A stretch of DNA of 25,342 nt from JAJDFU01 sp964640855 (lineage in GTDB: Bacteria > Bacteroidota > Bacteroidia > Chitinophagales > Saprospiraceae), in assembly GCA_964640855.1 (NCBI GenBank), contig CAZXIX010000062.1, positions 1 through 25,342 on the forward strand, read 5' to 3'. Shown in pieces: positions 1 through 6,729 of the stretch. The notes under the pieces were generated by a model. That model was not told the DNA's origin, did no database searches, and saw only the letters and a program-made list of their open reading frames with translations. Position 1 is the first letter of the stretch. Every line of letters begins with the position of its first letter. The position numbers and the translations under genes are program-made.

Positions 1-66
1 GTGGAGAAAGTGAAAATTCAAATCATGGAAAGGAAACCTAATCATTCCTGAAACCCTCCATCTTGT

Positions 67-107
67 TGGAACAGGAACCAGATCATGTGAAGTCGGCTCC
101 TGTTCCA
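67..107 (-). terminator. Terminator-like inverted repeat after the SnoaL-like gene
   Basis: Arms TGGAACAGGAACC (67-79) and GGCTCCTGTTCCA (95-107) pair over 13 positions with one mismatch around a 15-nt loop. It lies 21 bp beyond the stop codon of the minus-strand gene at 129-596. No clear T-tract follows on either strand, so it may be a processing or stabilising 3' stem rather than a classical intrinsic terminator. A second small stem (CCTG/CAGG, 108-119) lies between it and the gene. Confidence 0.5.
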
Positions 108-128
108 CCTGTTTACAGGGAAGACCTG

Positions 129-596
129 TTAGTCTTCTGTATCACTGTTGTTAATATCACGGATGATCTTGTAGCTATCCCCAACTTTTTCCCAGACAGC
201 GAGATATTTGCCCATCTTTTTATCTCCTGAAGGAAGGGTTGTGACATCTGTTCCGGTTTCTATGACCAGATTACCGCTCGTTATTATATTCACGACTTCG
301 AAAACAACGGTGGAGTTAGTCGTATCAGCAGCGATACTGTTTTCAATTTGAGTTTTTAAGTTTGTTTTTCCCGTCATCATGGGTTCTCCCGGTCTCATGG
401 TAATCACATTTTCAGCGTATAATTCCAGGATTGCCTCAACATTGTCATTGTTTAAGGCTTCAGCATATGCGTTTTCCAAATCCTGAATTTCCTGTTTGAT
501 CTGTGCAGGGTCGGGCGTTTCTGTTTTCTCAACGGTTTCGCAGGTAAATAAAGCCCCTGATACAGAAAGTAAAAGAACTAGGTTTAAAAATTTCAC
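129..596 (-). CDS. SnoaL-like/DUF4440 putative lipoprotein
   Basis: A 155-aa protein. Residues 1-18 form a short signal peptide (MKFLNLVLLLSVSGALF) followed by Thr-Cys19, a non-ideal lipobox, so lipid anchoring is likely but not certain. Residues about 32-150 match the small alpha+beta barrel of the SnoaL/DUF4440/ketosteroid-isomerase-like superfamily: an amphipathic helix (QEIQDLENAYAEALNNDN), then a strand-rich half with the typical MTGK turn and a C-terminal strand containing W-E-K-V. The fold is used both by enzymes and by simple ligand binders, and no catalytic residue can be assigned here. Export would put it in the periplasm or at the outer membrane. It is transcribed in the same direction as mnmG, 139 bp downstream of it, with no shared functional theme. 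The family call is fairly secure; the function is unknown. Confidence 0.8.
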   Translation of the reverse strand: MKFLNLVLLLSVSGALFTCETVEKTETPDPAQIKQEIQDLENAYAEALNNDNVEAILELYAENVITMRPGEPMMTGKTNLKTQIENSIAADTTNSTVVFEVVNIITSGNLVIETGTDVTTLPSGDKKMGKYLAVWEKVGDSYKIIRDINNSDTED

Positions 597-735
597 ACTT
601 GTAGGTTTTAGATGAAGTAATATTATTTCTCCACCTAAAGTTACCCTATTAGTTGGAAGACGGTACGATTTTTGGAGTCTCGTTGGTCGAGGTCTAGCCA
701 GACATACCCCATCTAGAGAATAAATCTATGTGACT

Positions 736-2601
736 CTACCGCCCCATATGCACCAAAAGTACGGAGATATCACTCGGACTGACGCCGCTGATGCGACTGG
801 CCTGGCCGATGGTGAGCGGCCGGAGTTGGCTCAGTTTTTCACGGGCCTCCGCAGACAAGGACGCCAGGGCATGGTAATTGAGGTCTCCGCGGAGCTTTAC
901 CGACTCCAGACGATTCATTTTGTCCACCTGCTCCTGCTCTCGCTTGATGTAGCCTTCGTATTTCATGTTGATTTCCGCCAACTCGACGGATTCCGGGTCA
1001 AACGACTCGAGGAAGGCGTCCACCTGAGGTAATGCTTTTCGCAGATCTTCGAGCGATATTTTGGGCCGGATCAGGACACCGTGCAACTTGACCTTCTGTT
1101 TGAGGGGTGCCGACCCCGTCCGCTCCAGGTATCCGTTCAACTCATCCGGGCTCACGCTGAGATCCCGCAAAAAGGTTTCGATCTGCCGGGATGCGTTTTG
1201 TTTCTCCTGCACGCGTGCCATTCGGGCCTCCAGGCCTTGCATACCGATTTCCTGTGCCCGGGGCGTCAGGCGAAGGTCGGCATTATCCTGGCGGAGCAGG
1301 ATGCGGTATTCGGCCCGGGAAGTGAACATGCGGTAGGGCTCCTTGGTGCCTTTGTTCACCAGATCGTCGATCAGTACGCCGATGTAGGCTTCCGAGCGCT
1401 TGAGTATGAAAGGCTCCTTTTCCTGTACCGCCCGGGCGGCATTGATCCCGGCGATCAGGCCCTGACTTCCGGCTTCCTCATAACCCGTGGTGCCGTTGAT
1501 CTGCCCGGCGAAAAAGAGGTTTTTGACCAGGCGGGTTTCCAGGGTCGGCCAGAGCTGGGTCGGCTGAAAAAAGTCGTATTCGATGGCATAGCCCGGACGG
1601 AACATTTTCATGTTCTCGAAGCCCGGCACTTTTCGGAGCGCCTGGTATTGTACATCTTCCGGCAAAGAGGAGCTGAATCCGTTGACGTAGACCTCGACCG
1701 TATTCCAGCCTTCGGGCTCCACGAAAAGCTGGTGGCGATCCCGCTCGGCAAAGCGATCGATCTTGTCTTCGATGCTCGGACAATAGCGCGGGCCCAGGCC
1801 CCGGATCCGGCCATTGAACATGGGCGAACGATCGAATCCGGTTTTCAGGCTCTCATGTACTTCGGGGCTGGTATAGGTAATGTGGCAAGGGATCTGTCTA
1901 TCGGGTACCTCGGTTTGGGTATAGCTGAATCGCCCCGCCATTTCATCGCCCGGCTGCACTTCCATGCGGTCGTAATCGAGAGTGCGCCCGTCTACCCGGG
2001 GCGGGGTACCTGTTTTCATACGGCCGGCCTCGAAACCCAATTCCTGGAGTTGCTCGGTCAGCCCTTTGGCTGCGCGCTCGCCTGCCCTGCCGCCGCCAAA
2101 CTGCTTTTCGCCAATGTGGATGAGACCGTTGAGAAAGGTACCGTTGGTCAGGATCACCGATTCACTTTCAATTTCCAGTCCCAGGCTGGTATAGACGCCG
2201 CGCACACGGCCATCCCTGACCCGGATGCCAGGGATCATTTCCTGCCAGAAGTCAATGTTGGGATGAGCTTCCAGCACTTGCCTCCATTTGGCGGCAAACA
2301 GCATGCGGTCACTTTGGGCACGCGGGCTCCACATGGCCGGCCCTTTGGAGCGATTGAGCATGCGGAACTGGACGCGGGTTTCGTCCGTCACGATCCCGGA
2401 ATACCCTCCCAGGGCATCGATTTCCCGAACGATCTGCCCCTTGGCCACTCCCCCCATGGCGGGGTTGCAGCTCATCTGGGCAATGGTATTCATATTCATG
2501 GTGGCCAGCAATACGCGGGCTCCCATGTTGGCCGCGGCTACCGCAGCTTCACATCCGGCATGGCCGGCACCGACTACTATGACATCGTATTTCGGAAACA
2601 T
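736..2601 (-). CDS. mnmG: tRNA uridine-5-carboxymethylaminomethyl(34) synthesis enzyme MnmG (GidA)
   Basis: FAD-dependent subunit of the MnmE-MnmG complex, which installs cmnm5 groups on wobble uridine 34 of several tRNAs in the cytoplasm. From ATG 2601 the product is 621 aa, the normal family length. Visible signatures are the N-terminal dinucleotide-binding G-x-G-x-x-G (residues 11-16, VVGAGHAGCEAA), the CNPAMGG-x-AKG block, the first GidA signature (GPRYCPSIEDK), the second (TSRAEYRLLLR-like block, here SRAEYRILLRQDNADLR), and the C-terminal helical domain ending in IGQASRISGVSPSDI. An in-frame ATG at 2706 would add 35 residues with no family match, and it falls inside the predicted promoter box at 2704-2711, so I reject it. 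marR is divergent on the other strand. Nothing looks broken. Confidence 0.97.
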   Translation of the reverse strand: MFPKYDVIVVGAGHAGCEAAVAAANMGARVLLATMNMNTIAQMSCNPAMGGVAKGQIVREIDALGGYSGIVTDETRVQFRMLNRSKGPAMWSPRAQSDRMLFAAKWRQVLEAHPNIDFWQEMIPGIRVRDGRVRGVYTSLGLEIESESVILTNGTFLNGLIHIGEKQFGGGRAGERAAKGLTEQLQELGFEAGRMKTGTPPRVDGRTLDYDRMEVQPGDEMAGRFSYTQTEVPDRQIPCHITYTSPEVHESLKTGFDRSPMFNGRIRGLGPRYCPSIEDKIDRFAERDRHQLFVEPEGWNTVEVYVNGFSSSLPEDVQYQALRKVPGFENMKMFRPGYAIEYDFFQPTQLWPTLETRLVKNLFFAGQINGTTGYEEAGSQGLIAGINAARAVQEKEPFILKRSEAYIGVLIDDLVNKGTKEPYRMFTSRAEYRILLRQDNADLRLTPRAQEIGMQGLEARMARVQEKQNASRQIETFLRDLSVSPDELNGYLERTGSAPLKQKVKLHGVLIRPKISLEDLRKALPQVDAFLESFDPESVELAEINMKYEGYIKREQEQVDKMNRLESVKLRGDLNYHALASLSAEAREKLSQLRPLTIGQASRISGVSPSDISVLLVHMGR

Positions 2602-2703
2602 GTCCTGTATATCTGGATTGCTGGGAACCGGTTTCTCGAGGGCTAAAGGCGCAGGAAAAGTTTTCTCTACATCCGGAGATCCGGTACCCAACTGCCTGAT
2701 TCG

Positions 2704-2711
2704 CAAAGGTA
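2704..2711 (-). promoter_or_regulatory. Candidate -7 promoter box for mnmG
   Basis: Read on the minus strand this is TACCTTTG, an exact match to the Bacteroidota -7 consensus TAnnTTTG. It would start transcription near 2697, giving a leader of about 95 nt before the MnmG ATG at 2601. I see no good TTG element at the usual upstream distance. The position also argues against the longer mnmG start at 2706. Confidence 0.4.
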
Positions 2712-2796
2712 CAAAACAGCGCGTGGGGCGCTTTGGTTTCCCGATCGGGTTTCAACTTGGCCGGGACGGGCCCGGGATCGAAAAAATTCGGGGAAT

Positions 2797-2813
2797 TGGG
2801 TGATATTTACCCA
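2797..2813. promoter_or_regulatory. Short inverted repeat upstream of marR (possible autoregulatory site)
   Basis: TGGGT (2797-2801) and ACCCA (2809-2813) flank an AT-rich centre. With an A-T pair and a G-T wobble it forms a 7-bp stem with a 3-nt loop, 23 bp before the marR ATG in the divergent mnmG/marR spacer. MarR regulators often bind palindromes in their own promoter. However, the half-site differs from the better palindrome at 3392-3411, so the regulatory reading is weak. Confidence 0.2.
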
Positions 2814-2836
2814 GTTAGCCAGAAGGCCCAACCAGC

Positions 2837-3328
2837 ATGAAACATACAGACATACTCATCAAGCTTCGGAAAATCATCCGATCGGTCAATTTGGAAGGAA
2901 AGCGGATCGAAAAGGAATACGGTTTGAGTATTCCCCAACTACTCTGCCTGAATTTCCTGAACGGGCGGGAGTCTTACCAGAGTCCGCAGAAGGAGATCAA
3001 AGAGTTTTTGAGCTTGAATGCCAGTACGGTAACCGGGATCATTTCCCGGCTGGAGAAAAAAGGGCTGGTGGCTCGCATCCCCCATCAAAAAGACCGGCGA
3101 GTGACTTTAATTACGCTAACCGCCAAAGGAGCGGCCCTTCTGGAAAAAACGCCGGAGCCGCTGCACGAGCAACTCAGTCTTCGCTTGAAGAATCTGCCTG
3201 CCGATCAATTGGACTCTCTCCACCAGGCATTTGACCTGATCATTGACTTTCTGGATATCGAAAAAATGGACGCCGCTCCCATACTGGCGCCCGGCTACGA
3301 GATCAATACAGATTCCGAATCCGACTAA
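2837..3328 (+). CDS. MarR-family transcriptional regulator
   Basis: A 163-aa dimeric winged-helix regulator. After a helical N-terminus (residues 1-35) the winged-helix core spans about 30-105. It holds a segment typical of MarR (IPQLLCLNFL), the recognition helix region (LNASTVTGIISRLEKKGLVAR) and the wing with the family hallmark D-R-R-V-T-L-I-x-L-T-x-K-G. The C-terminal helices (about 115-150) complete the dimer interface. The gene stands alone in its strand block, divergent from mnmG. The next intact genes downstream are a BCCT osmolyte transporter and a universal stress protein. MarR proteins such as EctR control compatible-solute genes in other bacteria, so an osmotic role is a reasonable inference, but the ligand is unknown. 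A perfect palindrome 63 bp beyond its stop is a candidate binding site. Confidence 0.92.
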   Translation: MKHTDILIKLRKIIRSVNLEGKRIEKEYGLSIPQLLCLNFLNGRESYQSPQKEIKEFLSLNASTVTGIISRLEKKGLVARIPHQKDRRVTLITLTAKGAALLEKTPEPLHEQLSLRLKNLPADQLDSLHQAFDLIIDFLDIEKMDAAPILAPGYEINTDSESD

Positions 3329-3391
3329 ATTCCGGAGGTCCTGATCGAAAAGGGCTCTCTACATGCAGGAGTCATCTCAGCGCAATGAAAC

Positions 3392-3411
3392 ATAGTTTCT
3401 TTAGAAACTAT
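3392..3411. promoter_or_regulatory. Perfect palindrome, candidate MarR operator
   Basis: ATAGTTTC-TTTA-GAAACTAT: two perfect 8-bp half-sites around a 4-bp centre. This is the size and symmetry expected for a winged-helix dimer operator. It lies between marR and the BCCT transporter, and its right half overlaps where the -33 element of the promoter box at 3424-3431 would sit. A site bound by the adjacent MarR would therefore block that promoter. It could instead be an RNA stem-loop. Confidence 0.4.
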
Positions 3412-3423
3412 ATATCCGTTTTC

Positions 3424-3431
3424 TAACTTTG
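3424..3431 (+). promoter_or_regulatory. Candidate -7 promoter box between marR and the transporter
   Basis: TAACTTTG matches the Bacteroidota -7 consensus TAnnTTTG exactly. The -33 region would fall near 3400-3404 (TTTAG, imperfect), inside the palindrome at 3392-3411. Transcription would begin near 3438 and run through the SusD remnant toward the transporter at 3905, giving a leader of more than 450 nt. Confidence 0.35.
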
Positions 3432-3828
3432 TTTCTACCGCAAAGGCATCCAAGCTTCCATGGACTACCACGAGGTGGATTACGACCCCTTCGGTTGGGT
3501 CGGGTTTGATGATTTCTACACCCAGTCGGGTGTCGCTTACCAGGATAATCCCGAACAGGTCTGGGAACAAAAGTGGTTGGCCTTGTTTTTCCACGGCATG
3601 GAACCTTACTACGAAGTGAGAAGGTGGCTCTTTGAAAATAATTTCGATTGGAATCAAATTTCATTCTTGCGGCCGCATTGCGACAACATTAATAACGACC
3701 AGCTGCCCGTCCGCTTTTTGTACCCGGGCGATGAAAGCACGCTCAACCAGACCAACTATCAAACAGCCATTGACCGTCTGGGAGGGTCGAATAACCAGAA
3801 TGCCCGTATGTGGCTGGTACAACAATAA
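3427..3828 (+). pseudogene. SusD/RagB-family C-terminal remnant
   Basis: The frame encodes the last 130 or so residues of a SusD-like outer-membrane glycan- or peptide-binding lipoprotein, a family normally about 500 aa. Recognisable parts are FYRKGIQASMDYH, the block EQKWLALFFHGMEPYYEVRRW, and the terminal LPVRFLYPGDESTLNQTNY...AIDRLGG, ending MWLVQQ and a stop. Similarity starts upstream of the only ATG (3460) and stops at an in-frame TAA at 3424-3426. There is no signal peptide, no lipobox, no N-terminal TPR region and no SusC partner. It therefore looks like the surviving 3' end of a deleted SusC/SusD locus rather than a gene. A terminator-like stem-loop follows at 3849-3889, as expected at the end of an old operon. 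Expression as a 122-aa protein from 3460 cannot be excluded. Confidence 0.72.
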
Positions 3829-3848
3829 GTCGTACTCAAACTTTATAT

Positions 3849-3889
3849 AAGAGCCTTTCCATCCGATCGACCGGAGCGGAGGGCTCTTT
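3849..3889 (+). terminator. Stem-loop between SusD remnant and BCCT gene
   Basis: AAGAGCC (3849-3855) pairs with GGCTCTT (3882-3888). The stem continues inward with wobble pairs, two mismatches and a CCG/CGG-type inner stem, followed by only three T residues. It lies 20 bp after the SusD-remnant stop and 16 bp before the BCCT start. The simplest reading is the inherited terminator of the lost susCD operon. If the transporter is transcribed from upstream, the same hairpin would act as an attenuator or as a 5' structure near the ribosome-binding region. Confidence 0.45.
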
Positions 3890-3904
3890 CAAAAACCCGG
3901 ATTC

Positions 3905-5512
3905 ATGGAGCAGGGAAACAAGAAAAAGTATTTCGACATCCACGGGCCCGTCTTCTATCCCGCCTCCATACTGATCCTGATCTTCATCGTCCTTACCCTG
4001 GTCATTGGGAAACCCATGGAGCAGGTGTTCAATAATTTGCAAACCGGGACGGCCGAAAATGCAGGATGGTTCCTTACCCTATCGGTAAATGTATTTCTCG
4101 CTTTCGCCTTGTACCTGGCTTTCAGCAAATTTCGGGGCATCCGGCTGGGAGGGCAGGAAGCCAAGCCGGAATTCAGCACTTTTGCCTGGTTTTCCATGCT
4201 TTTTTCCGCCGGGATGGGGATCGGCTTGTTGTTTTTCAGTGTGGCCGAACCGATCTTCCACTTTACCAATCCGCCCATAGCAGCTGTCGATGAGGGAGAG
4301 CAAGCGCGCAATGCTATGGAGTTCACCTTGCTGCACTGGGGCTTGCATGCCTGGGCCATATACGCACTGGTGGGTTTGTCGCTGGCCTTTTTTGCCTTCA
4401 ATCGCCGGCTGCCGCTTACCATCCGGTCTGTTTTCTATCCCATCCTGGGAAATCGCATCCACGGCATTTTCGGTGACGTGATCGATGTGGTGGCCGTGGT
4501 CGCGACCTTGTTCGGCCTGGCCACTTCTTTGGGTTTTGGCGTCCAGCAGGTTTCGGCGGGTTTGAATCACTTGTTTGAGCTTCCGGATACCGTGACCTTC
4601 CAGGTCACTTTGATCGGGCTGATCACCCTGGCTGCCACGATCTCGGTCGTATCCGGTTTGCACAATGGTGTGCGTATGTTGAGCGAGTTGAACATTCGAT
4701 TGGCTCTGGTCCTGCTGGTCCTTCTGTTGATCTTCGGACCCACCATTGTATTGCTGGGCGGGTTCGTCCAGAATACCGGGGGCTATTTGCAGCACTTGAT
4801 CGAATTCGGAAGCTGGAATGAAGTATATACAGGAGGCGACTGGCAAAATGCCTGGACGATCGTTTACTGGGCCTGGTGGATTTCCTGGTCGCCTTTTGTG
4901 GGCATATTCATTGCCCGGATCTCCCGGGGCCGCACGGTGGGGGAGTTTGTTCTGGGCGTTCTGTTGGTGCCGACCCTGCTGACCATTCTCTGGTTTTCCG
5001 TTTTTGGCGGCTCGGCATTATACCTGGAAATGAACGGTATAGGCCGGATCGCCGAAGCCGTGAACGATAACATTGCGACGGCCTTGTTTGTCATGCTCGA
5101 AGAATTCCCATTCTCTTTTCTGACTTCCCTGATCGGGATCGTATTGGTGACCAGTTTTTTCGTTACTTCCTCGGATTCGGGTTCGCTGGTCATCGATAGC
5201 ATAACCTCGGGAGGCAAGCTGGACGCTCCGGTTGGGCAACGTATTTTCTGGGCGCTTGCCGAGGGGGCCGTCGCCGCAACCCTGCTGCTGGGAGGAGGCC
5301 TGCAAGCTCTTCAAACAGCCGCCCTGCTGACGGGGCTGCCGTTTACCCTTATACTGTTGATCATGTGTTATGCCATATACCTCGGGCTGAAAAAAGAATA
5401 TGAAGGGATGGAAAAAAGGCGACGGCAAAAAGAACGCCAAACCTACGAAGAGGTGGTAAAGAAGTGGATGGAGAGTAAAAAGGAAACAAAAGTGCCCGAT
5501 GAAAGCTCTTAA
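3905..5512 (+). CDS. BCCT-family betaine/carnitine/choline-type transporter
   Basis: A 535-aa inner-membrane secondary transporter for quaternary-ammonium compatible solutes. It has a short hydrophilic N-terminus (MEQGNKKK) and about twelve hydrophobic helices from residue 15 to 495. The glycine-rich GMGIG motif sits at 103-107 followed by LLFFSVAEP, the form found in Na+-coupled members such as BetP. The tryptophan-rich signature WAWWISWSPF is at about 322-331, and TSSDSGSLVID is at 421-431. The C-terminal tail (496-535) is short and highly charged, rich in K, R and E, as in osmosensing BCCT carriers, but much shorter than some regulatory tails. The length is normal and the gene looks intact. 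It ends inside the start of the universal stress gene (14-bp overlap), suggesting translational coupling. The exact substrate (glycine betaine, choline or another) cannot be read from the sequence. Confidence 0.95.
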   Translation: MEQGNKKKYFDIHGPVFYPASILILIFIVLTLVIGKPMEQVFNNLQTGTAENAGWFLTLSVNVFLAFALYLAFSKFRGIRLGGQEAKPEFSTFAWFSMLFSAGMGIGLLFFSVAEPIFHFTNPPIAAVDEGEQARNAMEFTLLHWGLHAWAIYALVGLSLAFFAFNRRLPLTIRSVFYPILGNRIHGIFGDVIDVVAVVATLFGLATSLGFGVQQVSAGLNHLFELPDTVTFQVTLIGLITLAATISVVSGLHNGVRMLSELNIRLALVLLVLLLIFGPTIVLLGGFVQNTGGYLQHLIEFGSWNEVYTGGDWQNAWTIVYWAWWISWSPFVGIFIARISRGRTVGEFVLGVLLVPTLLTILWFSVFGGSALYLEMNGIGRIAEAVNDNIATALFVMLEEFPFSFLTSLIGIVLVTSFFVTSSDSGSLVIDSITSGGKLDAPVGQRIFWALAEGAVAATLLLGGGLQALQTAALLTGLPFTLILLIMCYAIYLGLKKEYEGMEKRRRQKERQTYEEVVKKWMESKKETKVPDESS

Positions 5513-6386
5513 AACGATAATGGTGTGCCTGGATCTTACCGAAATGGATGACATCCTGATTCCTTATTCGGCCAACTTCAGCAAGGCATTCTCCGATATC
5601 CAAAAGGTGGTTTTCGTCCATAATATCCGGTTTGATTATCCCGGGCAAGGGGATATGATCAGGGACGAGTTGAATGCTCCCTTGGCTACCATTGTGGATG
5701 AAATGTTATCCGAAAAGATCGACGCCCGGTTCAGGCTGCTCAATCCGGAGGTAGAAACCGAGGTGATTATCACGGAGGACGAGACAACGGCGCATGGATT
5801 GGTGGAGGTTTTGGATGAATTTTCGGCTGACCTCGTGATCCTGGGGAAGAAGATTAATTACCAGGGGTCGGGCCTGGTCTCGGAAATGCTTTTCCGCGTT
5901 CCCGGCTTTCGGCGTTCCATGCTGTTGGTCCCGGAAACGGCCTATTACCACATCCGAGACATATTGGTGGCCATTGATTTTTCGAAAGGGTCCGGCGTTG
6001 CCCTGGCATTGGGTTCGTATTTGGAAAAGCAAGTTGAGTCAACGCTGTCTTGCCTCCATATTTATGACATTCCCAATCACTACTTTCCCTACATCCCCTT
6101 GGATGGATTGCAGGATCGCATGAAGGAAAATGTGAAAAAGGAATGGGATAAATACAAAAAGAAGCTGGATCCTTCCCTCCGGGGTCTGCCATGCGCTTTT
6201 GTCTTCAGCAACAGCAACAGCGTTGCCCAGGCCATCTATAACTATGCCATTCGGGAGAAAAAAGACCTGATCATCGTCAATTCCAAAGGGCGGGGAGAAC
6301 TCACTGCCTATCTGATCGGAAGCGTAGCTCTGCGCCTGGTCAACATGGATACCCACATCCCGGTTTGGGTGACCCATGGCGCCTGA
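5499..6386 (+). CDS. Tandem-domain universal stress protein (UspA family)
   Basis: A 295-aa soluble protein with two Usp alpha/beta domains. Domain 1 (about 1-148) opens with KTIMVCLDLTEMDD, has DLVILGKK and ends SMLLVPE. Domain 2 (about 150-293) opens with RDILVAIDFSKGS, has DLIIVNSKGRG and ends in THIPVWVTHG. The second domain carries a Gly-x-Gly...Gly-Ser pattern (264-275) resembling the Usp ATP-binding loop; the loop in domain 1 is less canonical. The ATG lies within the last codons of the BCCT gene, so expression should be coupled to the transporter. In Halomonas the Usp protein TeaD modulates an ectoine transporter, so a regulatory role on osmolyte uptake is a reasonable inference here but is not shown by the sequence. 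Confidence 0.92.
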   Translation: MKALKTIMVCLDLTEMDDILIPYSANFSKAFSDIQKVVFVHNIRFDYPGQGDMIRDELNAPLATIVDEMLSEKIDARFRLLNPEVETEVIITEDETTAHGLVEVLDEFSADLVILGKKINYQGSGLVSEMLFRVPGFRRSMLLVPETAYYHIRDILVAIDFSKGSGVALALGSYLEKQVESTLSCLHIYDIPNHYFPYIPLDGLQDRMKENVKKEWDKYKKKLDPSLRGLPCAFVFSNSNSVAQAIYNYAIREKKDLIIVNSKGRGELTAYLIGSVALRLVNMDTHIPVWVTHGA

Positions 6387-6729
6387 ACCTGAAATTCTTT
6401 CCGGAATTATCCTTTCCCTAAGAAAGGGCCCGTCTCCACCCGACAATACCCGGGATTGATTCCTGGACCTTACCCTTTGCATGCCGATTCCCAAAGGGGG
6501 AGTATTCCCCGGTGCAAACCATCATCAGAAATCCCTTATCTTTTGGCAGAGAATTCTCGTGTCACAGGGAAGCGGGTTGGTGCATCTGCCGAATGGCCCG
6601 GCATACAACAGCTCGCCATCCTCGTAGGGAGTGAAAAACACCGGGGACCTATTCCCTATCGTCGAAGCCTCGATGGCTTTTCCTGATCTCGTGAGGCATT
6701 GGATAAAAATGGAGAACTGTTAGAGAAAT
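6387..6729. other. 343-bp spacer between usp and the 473-aa gene; hairpins only
   Basis: I find no convincing gene here. The notable structures are a 6-bp stem CCTTTC/GAAAGG (6411-6427), 24 bp after the usp stop and a possible weak terminator without a T-tract; a 7-bp stem CCCTTTG/CAAAGGG (6473-6498); and a competing stem GGGGA/TCCCC (6497-6510) that shares bases with the previous one, so the two cannot form together. Near-matches to the promoter box (TATCTTTTG, TACCCTTTG, each one base too long) occur but no exact one. Several 5-bp stems in a region this long are expected by chance. Confidence 0.4.

Noticed and set aside
597..735. Small RNA or terminator of mnmG in the short spacer
   Set aside because: Only 4-bp stems (CTCG/CGAG at 679-691, GTCT/AGAC) are present with no T-tract; not distinguishable from chance.
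1081..2646. 521-codon open frame on the plus strand opposite mnmG
   Set aside because: It is fully antisense to a textbook mnmG with intact signatures; the protein lacks any recognisable motif and its openness follows from mnmG codon bias.
2602..2706. Longer MnmG start at 2706
   Set aside because: The extra 35 residues match nothing in the family, and the start codon lies within a promoter-like TAnnTTTG box.
3325..3657. 110-codon minus-strand frame over the SusD remnant
   Set aside because: The plus strand carries recognisable SusD motifs; the minus frame has none.
4079..4846. 255-codon minus-strand frame inside the BCCT gene
   Set aside because: Antisense to conserved transporter helices; composition is Gln/His-rich nonsense with no family features.
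6387..6729. Riboswitch (cobalamin or TPP type) or tRNA in the spacer
   Set aside because: Fragments such as GGGAAGCGGGTTGGTG and ACCCTTTG recall parts of those consensus sequences, but the required core elements and spacing are absent, and no T-loop or acceptor pairing is present.
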